Shown here: positions 22,701-34,700 of the stretch, piece after piece
How the letters are laid out: every line of letters begins with the position of its first letter
Position numbering within the stretch: the stretch's first letter is position 1
Assembly (NCBI GenBank): GCA_905221605.1
Contig: CAJNDS010002155.1
Coordinates: 248,001-312,000, forward strand
From: Symbiodinium natans
Taxonomy: Eukaryota; Sar; Dinophyceae; Suessiales; Symbiodiniaceae
Length of the DNA stretch: 64,000 nt
Direction: 5' to 3'
Notes under the pieces: model-generated
What the model saw: only the letters and a program-made list of their open reading frames with translations
Told to the model about the DNA's origin: nothing
Databases searched by the model: none
Position numbers and translations under genes: made by a program

Positions 22701-25700
22701 CGCCCCGCCTGGGTTTCATCGGGAGGGGCGTGATTCTGGATGTGCGGTAGATGTCCGGGTCCACCCTTGCTAGTTGCCCTTGCTGCAGTGGGACGTGCTC
22801 CTTTGGTTGTTCCCCCGGCTCGGTCTCTTCTTCCTCCTCCGCGGTTGCAACCCCCGTGACTGCCATAACCCACACGTCCTCCCCCTTCACCTTCCTGAGC
22901 TGTCCTTGGGTACCTCTGGCTATGGGCCGTGGTTGGTCCTCCCCCTGCGGAGTATTCCTCCCTAACTGCCTCACTCTTTGGCCCCCTGGTACATGCTTCC
23001 ATTGGTCCGCAACCTCAAAAGCCCAGAGGTATTCACCTCTTTTCCCCGGCCAGAAGATGATTTGGTTGTTCTTGCTGATGGGCAGCAGCGGGGGCCCGTC
23101 CTGTGACCATTCCCAGCCTTCGTCCCCTCTGTTCCCCCCCCCCGTGGTGGTGGGTTGCCGTGGTGCGTTGCTTGTGTCCCCCGGGGGATTGGCCTGGTTC
23201 GGGCCCGGGTGACCCTGTGCACACGGTTCGTCCTCCTCGTCCTCGTCGTCTTCGTCATCATCGTCATCGTCATCATCGTCGCTGCTCCAGTGGGTTTCGG
23301 ACGAGTCACTCGTCCCCTGGGGTTGGTCGGTGCGTGGATCTCGTTCTCGGTCGCCATGGCCAGTGTCACGATCTTGTAGTTCACGACGTTCTCGGTCGCT
23401 GGTCGGCTGGTTCTGCTGCGGGTGCTGGTCCCTTGGTCGTTTGTGTCTGTTGAGGAGCTCGGCCCAGTCTTCCTGCGGTGTGTGCCCCCCCTGGGTTGGT
23501 TGCCCCCCTCCTTCGCTGCTGGCTTTGCCCCCCCGCTTTCGTGCTTGCTGTTTTCTTTCCCACGCCCTCCTGGCCTTGCGCTCGCGGTTGCGCATCCTCT
23601 GCTCCCCCCGCCCCTCGTGCCGGTTCCTTGCCCTCCTCGCCATCGCCTCAAACGTCTCCCCCTCCCGCATGTACCAGTGTGCCGGTCCGTCTTGGCTTTG
23701 CTCCTGGTGGCTGCCTCCTTCCCCTTCGCCTTCGGTTGCCGCGTGGTGTTGGTGTGGCTCTTCGTCGTCGGTGTGCTCGGCCGGCGGTTGTGGAGGCTTC
23801 GGCTTGGTGGCTGGTGTGCCCCCGCATGTGGTGTGGTGGGTCGGCCTTTCTCCCTGGCGTGGTGGTGGTGCTTTGACTGGCGGGTCACTGCTTCTGTGTT
23901 GTCTCGGCCCTTGGGTCGGTGTGTCGTGGTGGCGCGGCTGCTGCGGCGGTTGGGGAATGGGCTTTGCGGGCGGCGGCTGGTCGTGGTGGTGTTGGAGGTG
24001 TTGTGGCGGCTGTGCTTCATGGGGCTTCGGTTGGTGTGGTTTTGGTGGTTGGTGTGTCTGTTGCCGCTGTTGCGGTTGGGTGGGGCGTGGTTGTTGCTGG
24101 TGTGGCTGCTGCTGAGGATCGCGCCCGGTCGTTTGTGCAGACGTCGGCTGCTCGCATTGTCGCTGCTGCTGTGGTTGCTGCTGGGTGTTCGGTCGCTGTT
24201 GGTGTGGTGGTGTTTGCCGCTGCTGTGGTGGTGGTTGCACCGGGGGTGACTCCTGGTGGGGTGGTGGCTGTGCCTGCTGCGTTGGTTGGTGCGTCGATCG
24301 TGGTTGTGGTGGTATCGGCTGTGCAGCGGGTTGCTGTGACGTGTGGTGCGCCTCTGGTCGTTGTGGTGGTTCCGTGCCCCCTTCGTGGCAGTGTGCCAGG
24401 TGTGGGGGGGGGTGTTGTGGGGGTTGTTTTTGCGCCGGTTGTTGCTTGGCTTGCTTTGGGTTCGGGTGGCTCGGTGGGGTTTCAGTTGGCGTGCTTTGGC
24501 TTGGTGGATCGTCTTGGGGTTGCTGTGGAGTGTCTGCGCACTGGGCTATGCTGGCTAGTATGCGGGTGACCAGCTGTCCCCCTTTGTCTGCTGTTGGGGG
24601 AATGGGGATGGTGACCGTGAGGCGGTCGCTCTGGACTCCGATGGTGGGGATTTGGGTTGTTGGGAGGAAAATGTGCCCCCCGGTCGGTCTGGGAATGTCG
24701 GCTTGTGGCCCCCCTGGCTCGGTAGGTTGGCTGTGCGGTGGTGTGGGGGGATGCCCTCTCTGCGTGGGCGTGCAGTGTCCCCACTGGTCGTCGTGCCATG
24801 GGTCCGTGTCGGGGTCGTACGGTGCAGGGATTCGGATCGCCCATCTGTTGGGGTGGTGTGCTGGTGCGCTGGGTTGAGGGGGTGGCTGCTGCGTGTCGGG
24901 CGAGGGGTAGTATTCTTCCCAGGGGGTTGGGATCTGGTCGGGGGCGTGGTGTTGCAGGGTGAGCTGCCCCGTTGGCGTGGTGGGTCTGCTCAGGTGCTGG
25001 TTGGGTGGCCGCCCCCTCGGGAGGGGGTCTTGGTGTGGTGCATCAGCAGGGAGCCCCTCTGTGGGGTTGGTGGGCCACTGGATGTGGATGTGGGTGGCCC
25101 CTTGATGGTGGGCCTGGTCGTCTTCGAGGTTGCCATTCTCGGTGTCCCTGCCAGTGTCACGATCTTGTAGTTCACGATGTCCTCGGTGGCTGGTCGGTTG
25201 GTCGTTCTCGTCCCCCTGGTTTGGGTCGGCTGGTGGGTGGGTCGCCTGTGTCCCCCCATCTGCTGGCTCTGGTTGGTTGCTGGGTGGCTCGTAGCCCCCC
25301 TCGGCCGGCTCGTGGTTGCCCCATTCCCCAGCGGGATCGGCGTGTGGGGGTTTGCCCCCTGCCGTGGCGCGAGCTAGCTGTGGCGATTGTCCCCACAGCT
25401 GGCCCAGGCTGAGCCCCGCCACTATTGCCCCTATCACTCGGAGCATAGCTGCGTCGGCGCGGGGGTTGTGTCTTGTTGTTGCTTCTGAGAGCACTCACGG
25501 CTGCAGTTCACTCGCTATCATCCAGCGCACATGCCCTTGCAGCTTGCCATGCAGACATGCATGCGTGTGTTTAGGGTTTTGGGGGTCTTCTTCTGTCTGT
25601 CTTCTGTGACGCGTGGTGGGGTGTCGGTGTGCGCGTGCGTGCCGGTGCAGTGTCTCCCCGGTGGTGGTGTGGTGGTGGTGGCGGTGGTGTTGGTGGCAGT

Positions 25701-28700
25701 GGGGCTGTGGTCCACGGAAGTGCTGGTGGTGTTCGTGGTGGTGGTGGTTGCGGTGTCGGTGGTGGTGGTGTTGGTGATGGTGGTGGTGGTGGTGGTGGCG
25801 ATGGTGGGGGTGCTCGCGTGTGATTCTGCTGGCTTCCCCTATCCGTTGCGGTGCGCAACATCATCCGTGATTGCCAGGTTCCCCCTTTTTCGCCCCCCCC
25901 CCGTGTTTCGTGTGGTTTTGTTGGGTGCGAGGTTGCCAAGCGCCTTTTGCCTTCCGCTACTCCACGGCGGGTCATGCCTCGTCACGAACTCCTCGGTTTG
26001 GGCGTGCCACCAAAGACGATCTTGAGCTCGAATGTCCCAGTCTTGTCCCCCGACGGTTGCCACGGCTCGCTCAATGTCCGTGTGTGGGTTGAAGCGACTC
26101 GGATGTCGCAGCCCCCTGGGGTTGGCTTGTTCAGCCTTCCACCATTTTTGCCCCCGCCACAGGAGGATCTCTTTGGTGCAGCTCTCATGTTGTCTGGCGA
26201 CATGTCCCCATAGCCCCCATATGCGACGCAGTCTTCTCCCTCTCTCTCTCTCTCTCTCTCTATCTCTGTCTCTTTCTTGGGACATGAGGGCGCGGGGCCC
26301 TCGCAGTTCGCACCCCCGCATTGTTCTTCTGCTTCTTCTTCTTCTTCTTCTTCTCTTCTTCTTCTTCTTGTTCTGGACCTGGAGGGCCCCCTTAGTAAAG
26401 GAACCCATCGAGTGCACTGCGCGCCCTGGTCCAGCTGTCCGTAAAACTTTTTCTCTCCGTCTCGCTGTCGCTCCCTCTCTCTCTCTCTCTCTGTCTCGGT
26501 GTCTGTGTCTCTGTCTGTGTGTGTGTGTGTGCGCGCGCGCGTGCGTGCGTGCGTGTGCGTGCGTGCTTTCTTTCTGCTGTAGCTCTGAAAAGCCAGACCT
26601 GGTGCATGGCTGAACCTCGCAAGCGTTGAGCGCATGCACCAACGGGACCATGAGAGGCTGTGAGGGTCAGTGTATATCATGGCTATTGGGTGCGAGGGGG
26701 TTGTTCTACAGCCCTATATATATATATATAAATATACACATAAATAAATGTATATGTAAATATATCTCTACACATATATATATATATAATATGTGTATAT
26801 CTCACTCCGCAAACCCTAAACCCTAAACCTCACCCCTTGCTCCTTCAAGTCTTCGTGAGGCGCCATCTTGTCCATTTGCAACAACGCATCCAGCCGAACT
26901 GTGTACATTGGAAAGAATAAGGGCGACGTGTCACCGGCGGTGCCTGCTGGTCGTGAAATGACTCAGTTGCTCTTAGATACTACTGCCGAACTCGCATGCA
27001 CACCGACGAAACTGCTAAGCATGTCTTAACGCAAAGAAGCGGCCTTCACCGCAAGCATTTTCTTGCAAGGACTTCGCGTACAGCCTTAAGGGTGTGCTTG
27101 AGCTGCCCGAAAATCCTCCAAAACAGGCCGCCATCTGTGCATGGAGAGCGCTAGTGCGAGTCGGCAAAAATCGGAACACCCTCAGTAATCGCCCCGTGAG
27201 GGTCTGCTTGCGCTGTGGAGTCCTGCTGCTGTTGCTCTGCCAGGATGGGCTCCTAGGACCCTATGAAGGGCCTTTTAAGGGATTATAGGGTATGATAGCC
27301 CACCCTGGTGTGTTGATCCGAACCGCCCCAGCTTAAGAAGAATCGGGGCGCGCCAAAATCTAATTCGCGTGGCCGTCACGTTCGAGCCAAGAAACATGGC
27401 CCAGGTTGGACAGCACAAAATTCTCATACCATATATATATATATATATACGTATATATGTATGCATGCTACAGGATGTGTATATGTGTTGGGTGGGAGTC
27501 CGTGGGAGGGGGACCAATATTTTCAACACAAACTTAGACCTGCCGTGATCTCCAGGGGGAGGCCTCAACGTCATCAGCCTCGCTGTCTGACAAGTCGTAC
27601 TGTTGCCATGGCGCACCAGCTTCCGTCATGAGCTTGCCTGCGTCAGGGCTCCCCACGGCCAGGTTTCGGCTCGCGCCGACATCCGGCAGAGACACCACGC
27701 AAGCTATGCACGTTACAAACACATCACCGGTGATGCAAATCACATGAATAGGGCCGCCTGCTTCGGGTTCCTACGGCCTATCAACAGGTAGCACAGACAC
27801 GTCCTGCCACACCAAGCCCAAGTTCTGCAGCTTATGGGCCATGAGCCCTCACGTTCTAAACTCTGCGGCAGGACGCTGCAGGCATGAATGTAATATATGG
27901 ATGCCTGCGGCGCTGTTCGGGACCTCCTAGGTCTTGAGCATTGAAGTACAGCCCTGGTCCCTTACACAGCAACTAGATCGAATCCGGCTGAGGTGCTGTT
28001 CAGAAATGATTGCACACCACTGAGGCTCCGATTGGTGGTGAGCGTAACCCGTGCCGCCAGAGTGTAGGCAGACGTGTCCTGGAATGAAACTTCAAAACAT
28101 CCTTAAATTGGAGAACTTATGGACCCGAAGGAGATATTCTTTCAGGCTGGAGGAGCTTTCAACCGTACACCTTACAACTTTTGAATTTCCTTTCTGATTC
28201 ATAGCCCCTTCCCCTCTTGGGCGTCCATCGAACCATGCACCGGCAAACCAAACAGCACAGCATGAGATCTCTCCAAACATCCTCCTGCTACAAAACCAAA
28301 GCAAGCCGAGGGCGCGTACAGCGATACAAAGGGGGAGTTTCGCGATGAGCACAGGAGCAACTCCCCGCTGCGTGCGTAGGCAATGGCGTTGAAGTTCTGG
28401 TTCAGGTTGACACCGTCGGCAGGGCGCCCTTGGGCTTGGGGGTTTGGGTTTAGGATTTAGGTGGCGGGTTTGAGGGGGTCCTGGGTTTCTCTGGCTGTGA
28501 GTTCAGGGTTTCAGACCTTTTGTGTGTTTGACACCTGCCTAGCTGGCACCCACGACGACTTGCAGGGCACATACCCTCCTTCCCCTCTTTTTTAGAAATG
28601 GGCTTGTGTCGCAAGTTTAAAGCTGAGGTTTGGGGTTCGACTCGAACACACACAGCAGAAGCGGGCGAGGCAACTGGTTCCAGGGCCCACCCATGAAATC

Positions 28701-31700
28701 GCAGCCTCCTTCTTCCAGGCCCACCTGAAAAACCCTCTGCCCCCTACTAAACCCGAAACCCTAAACCCTAAAGCCTCTGCCCACGGTTCCCGCGCTGAGG
28801 AGTGCTTTTAGGGGTGGCGAGGGTCAACAAACTCGGGGACCAAATACACCCTAAAATTGGGGACATGTACCCTGACTACTGCAATTCCTACTAAGGTCAT
28901 GTGAACGATGAACCCTTTTCAGGGCTCATTTGGGTCGTCAAGGAAATAGCCAGGTACTTCAATACTGCGACGAAGGCCTTGCTAGGTAGCGATACTTTGC
29001 CAGCCTCACGCAGCCCTGATCAGGATTTCGAGCTTGAGAATAAGCATGTAGGGTTTGTAGTCACCCTAAACCCTAAACCCCAAACCCTATACACCCTAAA
29101 CCCTAAACCTAAGCGCCAAACCCGCAATGTTTCAGTACTCTTGGCTTAGAAGCCGAGGATCGCTTTTTCATGCCAGCACCCGGCTTCAGGCCGCGCTCGT
29201 TCACAGCAGAGAACATGTCCTGAACTGTGTTTTTTGTGTTTGCCAAGAGGGGTAGGTTTGGGGGCCCCGAAAACGTTGAACCTTTATGGCTTCATGAGAA
29301 AAATAAAGGGGATTAAGGAAAAAATATTTCAAAAATATGTTCACACGGACCCCTGTTTAGACCGGTCCGCAAGGCAGCTTTATCTCACTTTCGCCTCTCC
29401 GGCTTCTAGGGCTGGTAGGTTTACGGTGTTCACAGATTCGTTCTCAAACATATGATATATATATATATATATATATTTCTGGATGCATAAATAAATATAA
29501 ACAAATAAACAAGTATGTATATATACATGCGTGTGTGTATACAGAGAACGTCCTCTCTCTCCCTCTATATATATATATACATGTACGGGCGGGCAGAATT
29601 TCGTAAACAGATGCAATTATACGGAGCAAGGGCCTGCCAATGCCGGGCGCTCTGGATGTCGCGTAGGCCGTCAATGGATCCAATGTTTTGAGCCGTCACC
29701 ACATTCCAGAATAAGACTTGCCCTGAGAGGCAGGCTGCAGCACAAAGATCATTCCTGGGCGCCGACTCGCCCAAAATAGGAGCTAGACTGCCCCATTGAA
29801 ACAAGCACAAAGAAACAAACACACTTCGCCCTCGCATGCTGCCAAAGTCAAAGCTCCTAAGTGCTGGTGCTATAGACCCAGGCTCCCTCGCGGATCGAAG
29901 CTAACCGCCACGACGCTGGAGGAACACTGCAGGGCTTCTGCGGACCCACCTTTGGTGCCGGCGTACAGGTCCCACACATTCAGCGTTCCGTCCCAGCTTG
30001 CGCTGAGCAGTTGTCCGGGGTGGCCGGCGGAGGGGGAGAAGTGCAGGGCCTCTACGTGCGACGTGTGACCAGTGAGGACTTCGAGGACATTCCCGGTCTG
30101 GATGGACCACACATACACGGCGTACTTGCCTCCGGTGGCGCTCGCGGCCACAATTTCGCCACCGGAGTCCACAGCCACGCTGGAGAACTGACAGAGACCA
30201 TCCGGGCTGGCAAATGTGCGGAAATTGCGGTATCGAAGGAGATCGAAAGCCCGAACGGAGCCATCGCGGCTCGCGCTTAGCACCGCATTCCCCTGGGGGG
30301 TGAAACAGATGGCGTTGACTGGTGCTGTGTGTTCTGCAAAGGTTACGAAACAAAGCCCACTCTGCGCGTTGAACAGCTTGACCTTGCCATCGTAGCCGCC
30401 CGTAGCAAGCAGCCGGCCGCCGATGGCGCTGCTCCGGTCCTCCGGCCGGGCGTCGGCTGAGGCCAAGGCCTTGCCACGCTTCATGGACACGGAGCCCGGG
30501 GAGAAGGCTACGCAGCGGACGCCGTAGTGGTGCCCCTGCTGCTTCAGCACATAGGTCTCCGAGCGCCACTCCCAGACCAGCAGCTGTCCCGTGCCAGCGC
30601 TGCCCACCGCCAGCCAGTCCCCATTGGCGCCCAAGGCCACCGCGTCCAGGGGCTCCTGGCCCAGGCTCAGGGTCTGCAGCGCCTGCAGCGCAGGCATCTC
30701 GAAGAGCATCAGCACGCCCGCGCTGAAGCCCACAGCCAGGAGCTGGGCTTTGCCGTCAAAGGCACATCGCATGACCTTGTTGTGTATGGGCTGCTGGCAT
30801 GTGGCCTTGGCTTCCACGGCCCAGGTGCCAGGCTGGCAGTACCTTGGGGACCAAATCAACCCTGAAATTGGGGTCATATACCCTATGCTACTATAATTAG
30901 TATTAGGGTGGTGAACCATAAACCCTTTTAGGGCTCATCTAGTCCCGAAGGTGCAAGAGCTTCCCACGGTGCTCCTCATCCTTGGGGTTGCCCTCCTTGA
31001 GCGTGTACTTGGCTGAGACCTCATGTGCTCACGACATGGGGTGAAGAAGCCCCCTCTTTGGCACGAATATGCAGCCAAGAGACCAGCATACCCTCACGCG
31101 ACCTCAGAAGCATATCCCGGTGAACAAGAACATTCTACCCAACTCGATGCTTCAAGGGCCGGGGGGAACGTCTGCCCTTTTTTTCCCAGGGTTCTTGTGC
31201 TGGAACTTACACTGAGTTACGATCGTATGATCATGTGTGTAGCATAACCTGTACTTCTTGCAGCAACCTGTTTTCGAGGGTCTCTACCCAAAACAAATGC
31301 CACCCACAAGCTAGGAACTCGGGACACGACTTTATGACTCTCTCCTGATTCAGGGGGATGGACTCGTAGCCAGGCGACATGCTGAACAGATACTGCATGT
31401 CGTTGGAGAAGAAGGCGGCTCGGACCTTCGATTTGTTTCAAAGGGAAGGGGGGTGACATGCTCTAAGCAAGCACAGCAGTGTACCGTATCTAGGATAGGT
31501 AGATAAGACAGTCGCCTTAGGCAACTTACAAGGCCCTTTTGTGGGAATCGTGGCTAACCTACCAGGAACCACATGTAGCTGCTCTCGGACCCTAGGACCC
31601 CAGAGTTCCTCCCCTGTTCAGCTGTGCAGCTGGGCTCCGGTGTTCCTTAGCTTTGCGGGGGGGGGGGGGGGAGAAAAGAGTCAGCCTGGAAACCCCTAAT

Positions 31701-34700
31701 CCCTATAAACTAGGCTTTTGGCTGAAGCTCCATGGCCTTGTTGCATAGAAACCCGATCCTTGCCAAGCATTCTCCCGGCCCTGACACCGTCAGGGAGGCG
31801 TTAGGGTCCCTGGTTTGGGGTTTAGGGTTTAGGGTTTGGGCTGCATAGGGTGGTAGGTGCTTGCTAAAGGCTTACCAGCTGGGGCATTTGGGAGTTTGGG
31901 GAGAAGGCTTTCGAGTTTTCCGCCTTCGGGTTCTGAATTAGGGCCCTTAGCTTTCTGTTTTTGATCCTTTGTGACAAGGCCGGACATCAGCTAAATGCAC
32001 GCGTAGGAAGTACTGGTGCAGCACGACGCCCAAAGCCTGTTAGTCTTCCAGAATCGCACAAACTAAAAAAGGGCCAGGTCCATAAGTCATCTGCACATGA
32101 GACCCCCACTCGACATCCTCATCGGCAACCGCTGTCCCCCCCCCACCTCCTTCCAAAGCCGCCAGAATGCCAACCACTGCTCTGCAAAGTGAAGCCCTTT
32201 GTTCGGTCAAAACAAACCCTAAGCACCCAATCGTATCAAACCCCTTGGGCCAAAGGGGCCATCAGCTCCAAACCGCCCTAAACCCTAACCCTAAGCCCTA
32301 AACCCTAAACCCTAAACCCCAAACCCTTTTGAACCGGGACCTCCCTGAAGCACCTGCACCCCTTCAAGGCTAAGCCTCTTGAGGGCCCAAAGGCGCTAAA
32401 CCCTAAACCCTAAACCCTAAACCCTAAACCCTAAACCCTAAACTCTGAACCCCTAAACCCTAAACCCTGAACCCTCCACCCGCCCCCCCGCCCTCCATGG
32501 CCATGGGGCCAGTAGCGCCATGGGCTGGAAGCCTTCGTGGCGGCGAGCGGCCCAGAGTCGAACTGTGCCATCCTGCATTTGATGGGGCTTAGGGTTTAGG
32601 GTTTGGGGTTTAGGGTTTGAGGTTTAGGGTTTAGGGTTTGGGGTTTAGGGTTTGAGGTTAGGGCTTAATTAGGGTTTAGGGTTTTGGGTTTAGGGTTTCA
32701 GCTTTGGGTTTAGGGTTTAGGGATTAGGGTTTACGGAATAGGGTTTCGGCTTTAGGTCGAAGGGGCCCTCTTTGCCGCCCGCGGATGCTTCGGTGTTTTT
32801 GATTTTTCCCCGCCCGTCTGGCATGCAGGCACCCAAGACCAGGTCAACGGCTCATGGCCCGAAGGGGGTGCGACCCTAAACCCTAAACCCTACAAACCCT
32901 AAACCCTATAAACCCTAAACCCTATAAACCCTAAACCCTATAAACCCTAAACCCTATAAACCCTAAACCCGAAATTTGATCAACTTCTGGGGGGGAGGGG
33001 GGCGTTTTGCGACCTCGAAGTGCTGGGCCTCGCAAGCGCCCTCCCCCCCCTCCCATGCGGGGCTCAGGGCTGAGGAGTTGGGATTCCCTGTCCTTTGAGC
33101 AGGAGGCAAAGAAGTTCGAGTCGGCGCTCCAGGTGAGTTCCACGACGTCGTCGTGGTGCCCGGCGAGCACGCGCTCCCTCACAAACTGCCAGCCCAACTC
33201 CACGGTCGGAGTCCTGGGGGCCCTAGGGGTGTTTGGGGAGGCTCGGGGTTTCCTGGCCTGGCTACTTCTCACCAATCCACCATGGTACTTAAGGCTGGGG
33301 CTTAAATAACAGAACCCAGGCATGACATGGGAAACACTGAAGCAAACTGTTCTGCATTCACACTGCCCAGCGGCCTCCACAGTTGAATCTTCCGACCATG
33401 GCTCACGACGAGCCTCGCTGCAATCCCCCCCCCCCCCCCCCCCCCCACCCCCCCACCCCCCCCCCCCCGCCCCTTCACAAGTTAGGGCCAACTTTAGGAA
33501 ACAAAAGCCGGACCCCACACAGATGCATCAACCCACATAAACAGACCAACGCGCGACACACAAAACACCCCCCAAAACAAGGTCAAAAGCCACCTACTCT
33601 TACAAAGAACGATCTGCAGCCAGGGTGCCAGCGGGCATCCGGACTCCACTTGGCGCTCTGGACCTGGGCCTTGAAGTTGATCCGGGTGAGGACGGTGCAC
33701 CGAACGAAGTTGATGAGCAAGGCCTTTGTGGGGGTTTGGGGAAACCCTAAACCCTAAACCCTAAACCCTAAACCCTTTTTGCGAATCTTCCCTCTTGGAG
33801 CTTCAAAGAAGCATGGCCGTGCACGTCGATGGAGAGGAGGAGCCGGGAGTCCTTGCCAAGGCTTTGAGATGCCAAGTCATTGCAATGCCTTCCAATTGGG
33901 TTTAGGGTTTAGGGTTTAGGGTTTAGGGTTTAGGGTTTAGGGTTTAGGGTTTAGGGTTTAGGGTTTAGTTTAGGGCCCTTTCCGCATAGCCGGACTTATA
34001 CTGCAGGGCTGTGGCCACTTTTCCGCGCAGGCAGAGTTTCGGGTCGTGTGAGCCATCAGGAAACGGGAACACCTTGGCCCCTCAACTAACCAAAGCAGTG
34101 ATGATCGCCGTGTTGGCCCGTCTTTTGCGGGAGGCGCGTCTGCAGGGCAAGATTTGACCCGACACCCTAAACCTCAAGACCCCAACCCTAAACCCGAAAG
34201 CCGAGGCCCCAAACCCTGCGCCCTAAGGAAGTATCGAAACTTCCCAAGAGCATACCTAGGGCGTCGTCGTGCGGTACACAAGCAAGGTGTCGCAGGTGGA
34301 CATGGCGTAGAGGCCCGGAGCCCAAGCCATGGCACCGTGGAGACCGCAACTGCCAATTGCGCGCACTTCCGCAACCACGCCGGTTGCAGGGTCGCGGACA
34401 AGGGAGGGGTTGAGCTCCTTGGTGTCCACACTGTCTTGCGGCCCATGCACCGCGTAGAGCTTCCCATTCATCCGCAGCCCATAGACGGTCCCGTTCCCGT
34501 CGATGGTCGGTGCAGACCAGTGGGCAGGCCCGCACATGACCTGGATTCCTTCTTCCTGCCGAGCGACCAGGCCCTCGACCTCACCGGCCGCCAAGTTCAT
34601 AATCCCGGTGAAGCTCTCGGTATTGAACTGCCAGAGGTGCTTTCCGGTATTTGCATCAAGCGCGAGGATGCTGGCCTTCAAGTCGGGTGCACCACTAAAT

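Noticed and set aside
20812-25412. Many long plus-strand frames opposite the giant ORF (for example 21611-22447, 23330-24249)
   Set aside because: They are rich in Cys/Val/Gly/Trp, the complement of Pro/Gln/His codons, and show no domain or start context. They result from base composition of the minus-strand ORF.
26032-26680. Ser/Leu- and Arg/Glu-rich frames on both strands
   Set aside because: Compositional frames through CT, CTT and GT/GC microsatellites; only the 25839-26240 segment has protein motifs.
29901-30569. 222-codon overlapping minus-strand frame in PWP2
   Set aside because: It is a shadow of the PWP2 main exon; the WD40 frame is unambiguous.
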